DNA from: Cryptomeria japonica
Lineage: Eukaryota; Streptophyta; Pinopsida; Cupressales; Cupressaceae
Direction: 5' to 3'
Assembly: GCF_030272615.1 (NCBI RefSeq)
Contig: NC_081414.1
Coordinates: 811,743,069-811,807,068, forward strand
DNA: 64,000 nt
The position numbers and the translations under genes were made by a program. How positions within the stretch are numbered: the first letter of the stretch is position 1; each line of letters begins with the position of its first letter. The notes under the pieces were generated by a model. The model searched no databases. It worked only from the letters and a program-made list of their open reading frames with translations, and was not told the DNA's origin. Positions 10,900 to 22,562 of this stretch are shown piece by piece.

Positions 10900-11640
10900 G
10901 TTCCTTTTGAGACTTCAGGAAATTCATCGACTCGAACCTCAACACTCTCAACAATTCTCTATGTCTGGTTGTTAAAACATTTGTAGGCCCTACTCTTGGT
11001 GGAATAGCCAAGAAATATTCCTTCATCACTCTTAGCCTCAAATTTGCTAATGTAATCACGTCTCTTAATAAAACATTTGCTTCCAAATATCTTAAAATAA
11101 CTAACATCAGGTGTTCTTCCATACCAATATTCATAAGGAGTCTTTTCTTTGCCTCTCTTTACTAGAACCCGGTTCATTGTGTAGACAACTATGTTGACAA
11201 ATTCTCTCCAAAAGGCTTTCGCTACATCTCCTTGTATAAACATTGTCCTAGAAGCTTCAACAACTGACCGATTGTTTCTTTCTACTATACCATTTTGTTG
11301 TCATTTGATATCATTCTCTTCATAGTACCTAGTGAATTCCTCAAAAGTAAATTCATTTCCTTGATCTATCCTTAGACATTTTATGTTCTTACTGCTCTCT
11401 TTCTCAGTTAAGGCCCTGAATGCCTTGAACTTATCAAAAGATTCAGCCTTATCTTTCAAGAATGTGACCCACATCATCCTTGAGCAATCATCAGTGAGAA
11501 TCATGAAATATCTATCACCTTGAATGTTTTTTGTTCTTATGGGTCCACAAAGATCTGTATGAACCAAATCTAACAAGTGCTCCATTGAAAAGGATTTTCT
11601 TTTGAAATTTGAAGAAGTCATATTTCCTAATTGACATTCT
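10900..11640 (-). pseudogene. Copia integrase core (B)
   Basis: Frame 11621-11301 contains DLVHTDLCGPI and CLRIDQGNEF, which supply the two Asp of the DDE triad. The frame hits a stop, then the minus strand continues QQNGIVERNN near 11299-11270 with the catalytic Glu. Frame 11243-10959 gives AFWREFVNIVVYTMNRV and SYFKIFGSKCF, the end of the core. The region 11134-10841 has several shifted frames that join toward RT. The role would be insertion of cDNA. One stop and at least one shift make it non-functional. Confidence 0.85.
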
Positions 11641-11669
11641 TTGCAAAGAGCATTAACTGGTTTGTCTAA

Positions 11670-12200
11670 CTAAGGAAAACCTCTCACTGTCTTGGACTTA
11701 CTCACTTTAACAATGTTATAAAAGTTTATATGACACAATCTCCTATGCCAAAGCCAACAATCATCTATTTTTGCAATAAAACAGTTGCTAACTTTAGAAC
11801 TAAGAGGAAACAGGTTACCTTTAGTTTGTTTCCCAGTTGCAATCAATTCACCTTTATTGTCAAATATTTTGCACATACCATTTTTAAACTCTAGTGGGTA
11901 TCCTTTGTCATTGAGTTGTGCCACAGTCAAAATATTGTTCTTTAGACCTTCAACCCAGTAGACATCATCTGCATTGCTCTTCCCATCAAGAGAAATAAGT
12001 CCCTTACCTTTCACCATGTAGGGTGAGTCATTGCTAAATCTAACAACACTACCACCAAATTCCTTCAAGGAAAGAAATTTGCTCCGATCGCTAGTCATAT
12101 GATGTGAACAACCACTATCAATGATCCAATCATCAAAGTTATCCATCCTGGATACTAATGCCTTCTGGTCTAATATCTCTTCCTTAATAACTACAAACAC
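11670..12200 (-). pseudogene. Copia protease plus pre-integrase zinc domain (B)
   Basis: The 176-codon frame starts just before the protease active site WIIDSGCSHHM, with the D-S-G triplet intact. It continues through VYWVEGLKNNILTVAQLND into the GAG-pre-integrase domain (CWLWHRRLCHINF, residues about 148-160). The zinc ligands H, H and the first C are visible. The stop at the end falls just before the C-x-x-C of the domain. It aligns block for block with 36871-37323 of element E. Confidence 0.8.
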
Positions 12201-12308
12201 AATATCTTCACTAGCATCATCATCAGATTCTTCATCAGTGATACCACTATCAATAGCAATAAGACAATCTCTCTTGCCTTTTCTCTTATACTTCTTGAAT
12301 TTATCTCT

Positions 12309-13200
12309 CTAGTGTTCATTTTCACTATTACGACAATTAGCCACTATGTGACCAATCTTGTTGCATGCAAAACATTTTAAAGGTAATTTACCTCTATATT
12401 TACTAGTGCTTCTAGGCAATCGCTTTGCCAACAATGCTTCAAGCTCCACTAAATTGTCTTCATTATTAGCATCTCTATTGGATCTAGATTCATAACCATG
12501 ACTAGTATCTCTACTTTTTCTCATAGATGGGTTAGAAACATAAGCTCTAAATGTAGACTCATATTTCTATATACTACCATCATAACTGTTTAGTTCAAAA
12601 GCAGTAAGCTTTCCAATGATGGAGTCAAGAGTTACCTTAGTTTTGTCAATGTACTTCAGCTCCTGAATAGCTCCAACTTGAATAGCATAGACCGGTAGCA
12701 AGGTTCTCAGTACCTTACTGATCACTATGGCATCTTCCACTTTCCCTCCTACACTCTTAATTTCACAGACTATCTCTTTTATCCTTTGACCATACTGCTG
12801 GATATTCTCACCTTCAGAAATTCTCATGTCATCAAAATTTCCTCTTAGACTCTCTTCTTTAGCAATCTTAACATGTTCATCATGGCTATAAATCTCTTCA
12901 AGTTTTTTCCATACTTCATATGCAGGTTCAAGACCATGAACATCTACATATTTAGCATCAGACAGGGAACTGATAATAGCTTCCAGTGCTTGATGATTTT
13001 CTTGTTGTTCTTTCTTCTGATCATCAGTCAGAGTTCCAGTAGGTGCAATATTCTTAGTTTCTACATAATCCCAATACTAACTTCCCAGACTTTTGATGTA
13101 AATCTTCATTCTATCGCTCCATATTGTATAGTTTTCTCTATTGAACTTTGGACCTTCCTTCTTAATTATGATCTAGTAGATCTTGTCCTCAAGCTATTAG
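12309..13200 (-). pseudogene. Copia Gag (B)
   Basis: Frame 12827-12567 is the central Gag region (ISEGENIQQYGQRIKEIV, then KVLRTLLPVYAIQV), of the type often labelled UBN2. Frame 12524-12309 has LEALLAKRLPR and an intact CCHC zinc knuckle, CFACNKIGHIVANC. Upstream, from 13200 to 12830, the minus strand still encodes LEEIYSHDEHVKIAKEESLR in pieces. Two or more stops break it. Gag packages the element RNA in a particle in the cytoplasm. The order and motifs match E. Confidence 0.8.
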
Positions 13201-13225
13201 GCTTAGACCTTAGAGGACCTGAGAT

Positions 13226-13237
13226 GCTCTAATACCA
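13226..13237 (-). promoter_or_regulatory. Primer-binding site of copia B
   Basis: The minus strand reads TGGTATTAGAGC, the initiator-Met PBS with one C-to-T change. It is 2 bases from the LTR edge. Confidence 0.8.
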
Positions 13238-13239
13238 AT

Positions 13240-14628
13240 TGATGGTTTGATGAAAGAATAAGTATCTGGTAGATTATTGAGAGGGGGACCGGGGGGTAAA
13301 TCAGTAAATAGAAAAACTAATTCAAACTTCCTTAACTCAAACTCAAAGTAAACTTATCAATAAAATACCATAGTCAAGATCAATACTCATAACAATACCA
13401 GTTGACTGTTATAGCAACTTAACAGTAAACAACATCAAACTTGTAAACATCCAAATGCTTCATTTCTAAATGCTTCTAGTTATCATGCCTTATCAGAAAT
13501 AGTTAAATCAAATCAACAATAAGATCATAACCACAAAAACATTCACCACATGACACAAGTATTTATATGTGGAAAACCCAAATAGGTAAAAACCACGGTC
13601 ATATGGGACTCACAAGAAAATATTTGAACTCTTCTAAAGTTCGCCCTGTTAGGAGCCTAGCCTATTAAAGCTTTTACAAAAGTCATGTTAAGAACTGCTC
13701 CTATTAGGAATGACTTGGTTAAGGGATTGAATACAAATGCTTTGTTAGAAGAAAATACCCTATAAGGAGTAAACCTAGTAGAGGATTTGAGAATCCAATC
13801 TAATGGACCACCTTGTTATAGGATTTAATAACCAAGCTTATTAGAGCTTACCTAGTTAGGGGATTTCAATTATACTGTAATTGTTAGAAAACAATGGGAG
13901 TTTCTTGATCTTTCTGAATAGCACTACATTTGCTTGATCATATCCATTTAAGCTTCTATCTCCCTTTGCTCAAACTATAGACCCATTCTCCAATTTGGCA
14001 ACCACACACTCAACTAATTTCAACCAACTCTTACCAACACCAAAACAAAACAACTTCATCGACCTTAAATACAAATCAATTAGATCGGTAACACAACAAA
14101 AATCTAATCCTCATCATCGAGATTACAAACAAGCTGGTACAAGAATGACCATTGGATTTCATAGCAATCTCTACACATCAATCAAGAAAACATCAACTGC
14201 TCCTTGATTACCACTTCATTGAGCTCAATAACTCATCACGCGCTTTGCATTAGATGCAATACACTTTGCTCCTTCCCTAGACAAACAAACAAATGCACCA
14301 AAACAATGTGAACTTGTCTTCATACAATGACCCTACGAGTCACCATAATTACCACTCAAATCATAAACCAACATAACCAGTTCAACAACCTTAATCGGTT
14401 AGGGTTTACCGGTTACATAACATAGAAAGGGTTTAACCTTATACACTGGTTTACTGTTTCAACTCACAAACTTACATACCGGTTTACAATATCCTTCACA
14501 AAGTTCTTCATACCGGTTACAAGACAATATCAATATTAACAACAATATTAGCAATATCATTACCGGTTCAATTGACATCAATGACAACATAACATATCAT
14601 TAATGCAATCTTCATGCAAATGCCAAAA
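13240..14628 (-). repeat. 5' LTR of copia B
   Basis: On the minus strand the LTR starts TTTTGGCATTTG (TG of the usual TGTTGGCA lost by mutation) and ends ACCATCA. It contains a C-rich tract (near 13280-13310 as G runs) like that before the 3' end of the LTRs of C, E and F. ACCGGT-type words are frequent. No second copy is in the window. The left boundary is firm from the PBS. The right boundary rests on the abrupt start of copia A sequence at 14629. Confidence 0.7.
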
Positions 14629-14871
14629 TTTACTTTCAAAGATTGAACCAAAATCAATAGAATAAGCTTGAAAATATAAGAATTGGATGAAGGCAATGAA
14701 AGAAGAGCTGGACCAAATTGAGAAGAATAAAACATGGGAATTAGTTAATAGACTGGCATATAAGAATGTGATTGGATCTAAGTGGCTATTCCAGAAAAAG
14801 CTGGATCAAGATGGAAAGGTTGTAAGAAATAAAGAAGGATTGGTTTACAAGGGTTATACTCAGATTGAAGG
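14629..14871 (+). pseudogene. Copia reverse transcriptase, first part (element A)
   Basis: The plus strand encodes LLSKIEPKSIE, then KNWMKAMKEELDQIEKNK and VIGSKWLFQKKLDQDGK, the standard start of a copia RT. It ends in YTQIEG at 14871, exactly where the LTR of element C begins. The reading resumes at 22563 in the right phase: the split codon GG|T is restored. Two stops lie in the first 20 codons. The upstream part of A is missing because element B is inserted at 14628. Confidence 0.85.
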
Positions 14872-15700
14872 TGTTGGCATTCTACACCCACATGAGAATG
14901 GTTGATGTTGTCATTGATGGCAACCAACTGATAACAGGATTCTACAGGTTCACCGACAACGAAGATATCATCTACCGACACCGACAGGCACAACAAGTTT
15001 ATTCATCAGCATTTAGTTTACACCGACAACGAAGCATACCGGCATCTAGGCTGAATTATATTGTAATTTAATTAACTATTTCTAAGCCGACATGATGTAT
15101 TGTAAATACTCAAATATGTATGAGATCTTATAGGTCATTTTTCATATAGAATGGAGAGGAAATCATGTAATGGTATTATATAGAAGATAGAAAAAATATA
15201 TTGTAAATAGGCAGATAGGTTATGTGAGCGAATATCATTCACCAACAGGTTTTTGGTTATGGTTTCTAACAGAGATTAAAACCAGTACTGAATCAAGCAA
15301 TGCAGATGCTATTTTGAGCAGTGCATTGTCTTGGATTTAATTATCCATTTTGTAGTTAGTGAGACTCTTTCATTAAGCAGTGCGTTGTAGGCTGTTGGCC
15401 TTCCTGCATGTGCAGGCCCCTATTGTAAGTAATATTTATTCATATTGGCCAGTGAGTAAATATTATGGCTCACAAATCCCACTAAGGTTTTTCCCTTACC
15501 AGGTTTCCTCGCCAAAATATCTTGTGTTATGGTGTGCATTTATGCCGTCTCTATTATTTCTCTTTGTTGCATTATTACTTGTTTACCGATACATTAATTT
15601 GGGTTGCAATGTTATAAATAATTTCAAATATTCTGCTAATCGGTTAGAAACTGATTCACCCCCCCTCTTATTGTCTTTGGGACTATCATTGCATCTAACA
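14872..15700 (+). repeat. 5' LTR of element C
   Basis: It begins TGTTGGCATTCTACACC and ends GCATCTAACA, 829 bp. A C-run in CTGATTCACCCCCCC lies about 45 bases before the end, as in E and F. It is colinear with 21730-22562. Frames inside it (14778-14996, 14865-15071, 15380-15748) are not genes. Confidence 0.9.
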
Positions 15701-15702
15701 AT

Positions 15703-15715
15703 TGGTATCAGAGCG
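15703..15715 (+). promoter_or_regulatory. Primer-binding site of element C
   Basis: TGGTATCAGAGCG lies 2 bases after the 5' LTR and is complementary to the 3' end of initiator-Met tRNA. Confidence 0.9.
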
Positions 15716-15768
15716 TGGTCCTCTATTTGCAAAAGCCTAACAACTTGAGGAAGATTCTGAAACTGATA

Positions 15769-16833
15769 ATGGTGGAGAGTTTGAGAAAACAGTTGGAAGG
15801 AGCTCTTGAAGATTTTGATGTAGAAAAATTGAAGAACATCAAACTTGAAGATGATCAGGAATTCATTAAAGGACTTCAGGAGAACCTGGTTATAGCACAA
15901 AACAAGAGGAAGGAACTTCATGAGCAAATGCAAAAACATGATGATGAAAAGGAAACTCTTAGTGATATTGCAAAGAAGTTGAGACAAGAGAATAATAACA
16001 TGAGGAATGAAATGCAAGATTTAACCATGAGCCTATGTAAGGATATTGAAGATAGGAAGAAGAATGAAGAAGACTTGACTGGGAGACTTAATGATTGAGG
16101 TAATGAAAATCTAAGACTTTGTCATGAAAATGATATGCTAAAGACAGATGTGATTCACATGCAACATGATAAAGAGGAGCTTAGGAGACAAATTAGCATT
16201 TTGGAGAATGAGTTGATCACTACAAATGAAAACAAAGACAAATTCAAGAAAAGTTTAGAAAGACTTGATGACATGTTAAAAAGACACAAACCTGATGGAG
16301 ATACAAATGGACTTGGATTTGAACATGGAGAAAGTTTCAGGACTGCAAACAATCAAGATCATAGTAAACCGGTAAGACAACCTAATGCTTATAAATTTAA
16401 TGGGAAATATTTCAATTGCAATAGATTTGGTCAGAGAGCAAATCAGTGCAGATTTAGAAATAATCTGAATATAAATTTACCCACCGATCAATGTTCCAAA
16501 TGCAATAAAGTTGGTCATAACTCAGAAAATTACAGAATGAATGTGAAATGCTATGTTTGTGGTAGATTTGGACATTTATATAATCAATGCAGAACACAAA
16601 CCGGTCAAGGATATGGAAAAGCTATTCAGAGGAATAATTTAACTTGTTATGCATGTAACAAGATTGGGCATATTGCAAAATTTTGTAGAAGCAAGGTTGT
16701 ACCGGAGAACAATAAAGGATCTAATGAGAAAGGAAAGGAAAAAGTAGACAAAATAAAACAAGAACTTTCAAAACAATGGATTAAGAAGAGAGATCAGAAA
16801 GTTAATGAATCTGTCTCTGCACCGGAAGAATAG
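15769..16833 (+). pseudogene. Element C ORF1: coiled-coil protein with CCHC knuckles (Gag-like)
   Basis: The frame runs 355 codons with a single stop (TGA at 16096, a likely CGA change). I start it at the ATG 54 bases after the PBS. Residues 1-190 are a long heptad-rich coiled coil (MVESLRKQLEGALEDF; LRRQISILENELITT). Residues about 210-310 hold four zinc knuckles. The first lacks its first Cys and its His, the second ends in Tyr, and CYVCGRFGHLYNQC and CYACNKIGHIAKFC are intact. I see no copia Gag core. It may be the RNA-binding particle protein of a non-autonomous element, which is inference. Confidence 0.75.
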
Positions 16834-17175
16834 AGTAACCCTCCACCGGTAGGAGATTCTTCATCTAACTAAAGAATAATCCCTAGAGGGTATGGCAAAA
16901 AATTGAAAATCATGCATTCTACCCTCGATTGATAGAAATAAGTTATATTTCTTCTTTACTGACATATATGTTAAGATTTCACTTAACCGGCAAGCATTTA
17001 ATGCGGTTTTTGGAGAACTTTTTGGTTATAAAACACTGGAAAACCCTCATTTCAATTCACCAAGTATCCAATCATTCGAAGAGTGCAAAGAGAGAGCAAA
17101 GGCATCCTAAGGCGAAGCAACAAAGTATTTTTAGGCATTCAAGGATTTCAAGCCAAAAGGTATTTATCTTTCAAA

Positions 17176-20100
17176 ATGGCATCTTCATCTTCCGCACCTG
17201 AATTTATTGCAAACCCTACTATGGTAGAAAACATTAAGTGCCCTAGACCTATGTTTAAAATCATTACTGAGATTTCTAAGAACAATGATTCCATCAGACC
17301 ACCAGCATAAAAGGCAGAGGTGGCTGCATATCTTTGATTGGACTTGATGAGCCAACGATTGCTTTTGTCAAAGACCCGAGGATTTATATTCGCTGCAACA
17401 TAGAGAATTTAGGGTCAGATGACTTGAATAATATGTATAGAGATGTTATAGGGTGAACTCATAAAGATGGTTCCCACTTTTTGGTACGTCCTGATTTTTG
17501 CTGAAATCATACATTTTTAAAAAAATATAATGATTTAAGCTTTAAGAGGTCCCATTTGAAGTAATTAATTGAAGAGAGTTAAATCAAAGGCTCTTAGATC
17601 AAAATTTCTTGGATGGAACCTCTCTACTTCTAAATCATACTTGCAATGGAGTCTCCTTTGATCTATCAAATGCTGATAAAAAAAACAATTTTAAATTACC
17701 TTTTGGGGGGTCAAATTAATTCATTTAATTTAATTTTTTTAAGTATTTAGTCCTTATTATAAGCTTTCCAAATAGTATAAATTTTAATATATTTAATTTC
17801 ATTAATATATTTTTATTTTATTTCTTATGAATTTAGGTTTTTCACCGAACATGAACTTCTTTGTTCAATGCATTGAAAAAAATAGTAAACTAATTCAAAA
17901 AAATTCTGAAAAATATCTATGCACTAGGTATTGGTGTTTTCTTTCTAACAAAAATAAGAAAATTGAATTTTGATATATATAGAACAAGTTATGTGTTCAA
18001 ACATACACCTATATCCAAATTATAATCAGTTGAACTTCGAAACTTAATAAAATAAAAAATATTCAACATATCACTATCAAACCAAGTGCATGCCCTGGGT
18101 ATTGATGTTACAAACCAAAATTCAAAAGAATTAAGTTTTTATCATTTATAGAAAAAAAATTATGCGTTTCGAGATACACATCACTCTTAAAAAATGTTGT
18201 TTTCTGTAAACAAATACTTTTTGAGGGAGATGGAAAAATCAATAAAATTTTATTCAAACAAATTTGCAAAAAATATATTTAGAATCTACAAACAAGATGT
18301 TAAAAATCACTAGTTTATATCATCTTCAAATTCTTAACGGTTTAAAAGTTATAGGTGTCAGAAAGTGAAGGTTTTTTTCAAAATATTCATGTAAGTGTCA
18401 AATTTGGTCAAAAAGTGGGAACCAATATTGTGAGTTCACCCTATAATAGATGAACAAGGTTTAGTCAAACCAGAGCATAAGATTTTTGAGGATTTATGAT
18501 TTGTTGAAATTCTAAACATTCCTGAATTATCAGATAAGATAGTTCGTCTTGTACTGAGCAGAGTTCATGGGGAATTTATGTGGCTAGATTCTATTTTTAA
18601 GATTACTAAGGAAGCTATTAAGGCAATTATTGGTTTACCCTCAATCAATACTAGACCCTACAAAAAGAAGAAGATACCAAACAAGGGTGTTATGGACCTA
18701 TCTGGATCTACATTTGACAGCAAATCTCTTAGGGTTAATGATATCACTGATGCAAATGTGAAATATGTAAGAATGGTAATTGGATACAGAGTTACACATG
18801 CAAATAGGTTAAATTTTGTTTCTAGCTTGTGTATTCATAGTGCATATGAGATGGTTAAGAAAAATGCTAAAATTGACATTTGTGAGTGGCTTAAGGATGA
18901 ACTGCTTGATAACTTGAAAAAGATTAAGGGTGATAAGAAGGGAAAATTTTGTTTTGGGAATCTACTTGTGTGTTTAATGCTTTACTTGACAAAGGAGATA
19001 CCCGACATTGGTCACAAGGACTTTGCATATGACATCCTGATAGGTAGACAAATCATGGAGGCTATTACCAATATTGGTACTAATAGTGATGATGTGGTAA
19101 AAGACTACTTCAAAAACTTTCAAACCAAAATGAAGGCTAAAGAAAGGATACCGCAGTGCATTGTGGATAAGTATGACATGCAATTGTTTTTTATAATCAA
19201 ATGAGATGAAACATGGATGGAAGCTATTACTCATAGAACTATTTGGATAACAAAGATGGGATATGAAGTTGATCTAAATATTCTTGAAGCATATGCTAAA
19301 ACACTTCTTGATGCACCTAGGGAACCTTCAGAAGAAATCTTTGGAAGTGTTGAGACCATTGAGAGTACTATTTTGATGCAAAAGGAGAGAAAAATTCATC
19401 AGAAGTGAATCCAAAATGGTTAAAGAGGTTAAAGAGAATGTGATGAACTTGAGTGGTATTTCTGCTAATGAACTGGAAGGACTGGAACTGGTAGCTCATG
19501 TTTCACCAGTTGTCACTTCTACGGATACAAACAGTGGTAAGGCAGCAAAGTTCAAGAGAGTTGAAAGGAGGAAGAGGAAACCTTCACTGTTACCTTCTCC
19601 TTCTCCTAAAAAGGCAAGGACATTAAGGAAGAAGCAGTAGGCTATAAGGGAGCCTAAGAAAAAGCTAACTCCAAAGAAGAAACAACCTAAGGCACTGGAT
19701 ACCCTTACACTGGAGGAACTGGTAAATGAGATAACTCAAGATTGTAATCTTTACAATGTGAATAAACTTCATCATTCATTCAAGGATCCTGACAGGGAGA
19801 CTATAGAGGCTAGTATTATTTTGCATCTTGACATCTACAAGATAGTTTTGATTGAGGTTGTAGATGATCTGCCTAATGACTTGTACATAAGATTAGAGGC
19901 TAAAAAAATGTCAGTTATGGAATTGGACAAAAAGTTAAAGGTTGAGGTATTTTTGGTTGTTCACCCTGTAAATTCCAGAGAAGAAATTGATAAGCTAATT
20001 GTTGAAGCCAACTAGACAGTTTTTATGAGTGGTCACCTGCAGGTCAGCCTAATGGCTGGAAGAGTGAAAGATGTAGTTGATAAAACTGCAGACAAATGGG

Positions 20101-21369
20101 ACATATTTTTTGTTGAAAAAGAAAAGAAAGAGGAAAGGGAGAGACAAAAAATGGATAAATCTTTTGAGAAGGTATATCAAAAGCACAAAGGTAAAAGAAA
20201 AATTTGTAGTGTACCTATTATAAAGGTCATAGATAACCTTTCTCCACCGACACAAGACACCCCTCCAATAAATTCTGGAATACTGGTACATATAGACAGT
20301 CAACTGGATAAGGAGGCTGAAGAAATAACACATGATGATACTAATCTGGATTTTGAAATTCTCTTTACTATGCATGTAGATAGATAGGATGTTAATATTG
20401 TTATGGATAAAGAGACCTGTGGAGGTTAAGACAATGGATGCTATGAACATTGATATCTCCAAGTCACCGGTTAACACTGGTGACTCTTAGAACATTGAAA
20501 TACTAGCAGAAGCTAAGAAGCCTGCCACTAAAAAACTGATAGATGCAGAGGTTCATACACACACTAAGAAACTAGTAGAAGTAGAAGTAATAACACAGAG
20601 TGAGAAACCGGTAGCAACTATAAATAAAGAGAAAATAAATGATGGTAACAAGGAAGAAATTGTTAAGGAAATTTCTCAAGTATCTGTGGAACAGAAATTT
20701 ATTGCAAAACTGAGCACATCTACTACAAATTTCCGACCTACAAATATAACAAATGTTCTTTTGGATTCAATTAAGAGGATCACAGAGTGCAACGCCTTAG
20801 CATACAAGGCCATTGATGATACATTGCCTATTTTAAAAATGATTGCACCGACATGTAAGTTAGATAATATTGATGATTCTTTGAGTAAACTGGATGCATT
20901 GTCCAAATTTATTGCTTCAAATGTTCTAACTATAGATAAGATCACTGAAGAAACCATTAAGGAAAAGATGAACAAAGAAAAACATGAAATATTTGAAAAG
21001 ACTATCAAGGACCATACTAAGCATATTGATTCCTTATTACCGGTAGTTAATTCCACAATTTTGGAATACAAAGAATTATATAAGGAAGCTTGTAAGCCTC
21101 ACCACCTGACTGAAGACATTGATAAGAAGATTAAGGAAACACATAAGGAATTAGATGACATAGCAGATAATATGATAGGTTCTTCGGAACTTACCTCAGT
21201 TCTTGATCAGAAAATGGCAGTTTTTTAGGAGAAGATAGAGAAACTAGAGCAACAAAAAGAAAGGATAAGGTTGAAGGCTCGAGAACTGAAAAACAAACTT
21301 GGTCCAAAATTGGATGGTCTTATAACTCAATGGGTTGAGCTATCTAAGGCATTAAATCAAGAAGAGTGA
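17176..21369 (+). pseudogene. Element C ORF2: large protein of unknown function
   Basis: Starting at ATG 17176 (MASSSSAPEF), about 1,060 codons can be followed in one direction across breaks. The stops are at 17308, 18497, 19202, 19638, 20013, 20385, 20488 and 21226, with frameshifts near 17325, 19405 and 20400. A 991-bp transposon sits at 17451. Residues about 40-330 look like a compact helical domain (AIKAIIGLP, NRLNFVSSLC, GNLLVCLMLYL, YDILIGRQIM). A Lys-rich, nuclear-signal-like stretch follows (RRKRKPSLL, SPSPKKARTLRKK). The rest is charged and helical, with coiled coil to the end (EKLEQQKERIRLKA). I do not recognise the family. The N-terminal part recalls domains called plant mobile or putative plant transposon proteins, a low-confidence guess. 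Confidence 0.6.
17451..18441. mobile_element. 991-bp terminal-inverted-repeat transposon inside ORF2 of C
   Basis: It begins GGGTGAACTCA and ends TGAGTTCACCC. The inverted similarity extends to about 33 bases, including GGTTCCCACTTTTT on both sides. The flanking TATA is present at 17447-17450 and 18442-18445. Removing the element and one TATA restores the ORF2 reading phase exactly. The interior is AT-rich with no long frame, so it is non-autonomous. A 4-bp TATA duplication does not let me assign a superfamily. Confidence 0.8.
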
Positions 21370-21729
21370 TCACCGGAGCAATAGATACATTATTTGACTG
21401 ATATGATCCAGTAGGCGGAAACCATTATTTTTGACAGTAATAAATTCATGCAGAGCCTAAATTTAATATTGGCAGATATCTTTCAAATTGTAAACAATCA
21501 GTTACAAGCTATGAGGTAGGATTTTGTATTGACTCTTTTTGACATCCTTTGTCATTGATGCCAAAAGGGGAGTAGTATGGATAAAAATGTATGGAAGAAA
21601 ATGCATAGAAGAAATCACTTACTCAGGGGGAGCACACTCTTTTTTGGGGATTAGTTTTGGACTTCTTTTTTGCACAACATTTTTTGGATTTTTCTCATGA
21701 GTGTTGCCATCAATGCCAAAGGGGGAGAT
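21370..21729 (+). promoter_or_regulatory. 3' untranslated region and polypurine tract of element C
   Basis: The tract CCAAAGGGGGAGATT (21716-21730) directly precedes the 3' LTR and is identical to that of element E. An earlier near-copy, CCAAAAGGGGAG, lies at 21561-21572, preceded by TTTGTCATTGATG. CAGGGGGAGCAC also occurs near 21618. I see no gene in this stretch. Confidence 0.8.
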
Positions 21730-22562
21730 TATTGGCATTCTACACTCCGACGAGAATGGTTGATGTTTTCATTGATGGCAACCAACCGGTAATAGGATTC
21801 TACAGGTTCACCAACAATGAAGACATCATCTACCGGCACCGACAAGCAGAACAAGTTTATTCATCGACATTTAGTTTACACTGGCAATGAAGCATATCGG
21901 CATCCAGGCCAACATGAGACAAGCTTTTTTTATATGAACTATATTATAATGTAATTAATTATTTGTAATCCGACATGATGTATTGTAAAGACTCATATAT
22001 GTATGAGATCTTATAGGTCATTTTTGATATAGCATGGAGAGGACATTATGTAATGGTATTATATAGAAGATAGCAAAAAGATATTGTAATAAGGCAGATA
22101 GGTTATGTGAGCAAATATCATTCGCCGATAGCTTTTTGGTTATGGTTTCTGACAGAGCTTAAAATTGATACTGAATCAAGCATTGCAGATGCTATTTTGA
22201 GCAGTACATTGTCTTGGATTCAGTGACTCTTTCATTGAGCAATGCGGTCTAGGCTGTTGGCCTTCCTGCATGTGCGAGCCCCTATTCTAAGTAATATTTT
22301 TTCATATTGGCCAGTGATTAAATATTGTGGGTCACAAATCCCACTAAGGTTTTTCCCTTACTGGGTTTCCTCGCCAAAATATCTTGTGTTATGGTGTGCA
22401 TTTATTCTTTCTCTGTTATTTCTCTTTGCATCATTATTACTTGTCTACCGGTACATTAATTTGGGTTGCAATGTTATAAATAAGTTCTAATATTCCGCAA
22501 ACCGGTTAGAAACTGATTCACCCCCCCTGTGAGTGTCTTTGGGACTGTCATTGCATCTAACT
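21730..22562 (+). repeat. 3' LTR of element C
   Basis: It begins TATTGGCATTCTACAC (TGTTGG with one change) and ends GCATCTAACT (final A changed). It is colinear with the 5' LTR and has the same C-run. A 35-bp segment present in the 5' LTR near 15345 is absent around 22222. By eye the two LTRs differ by several percent, so the insertion is not recent. Confidence 0.85.

Larger units (their letters stand above)
10137..14628 (-). mobile_element. Ty1/copia element B, 5' part, interrupted by gypsy D
   Basis: On the minus strand this reads LTR (13240-14628), PBS, gag, protease, integrase, reverse transcriptase: the Ty1/copia order, with integrase before RT. It stops at 10136 inside RT, where gypsy D is inserted. 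The missing 3' part would lie beyond D and outside the window. Its Gag and protease are close relatives of those of element E (EALLAKRLPR is shared exactly), so B and E belong to one family. The LTR abuts the fragment of copia A at 14629, which means B inserted into A. Confidence 0.85.
14872..22562 (+). mobile_element. Element C: 7.7-kb LTR element without pol
   Basis: C has two LTRs (829 and about 833 bp), an initiator-Met PBS and a polypurine tract, all in the right places. Its roughly 6-kb interior encodes only a coiled-coil/zinc-knuckle protein (ORF1) and a long protein of unknown role (ORF2). I found no protease, integrase, RT or RNase H motif in any frame. It sits inside copia A. Its flanks GAAGG and TATGG could be a diverged 5-bp target duplication. 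This fits a large non-autonomous element that needs enzymes from elsewhere. Confidence 0.85.

Noticed and set aside
20049-20477. Minus-strand ORF with membrane-like composition
   Set aside because: It is antisense to the charged coding frame of C ORF2. Lys/Glu codons read backwards give Phe/Leu.
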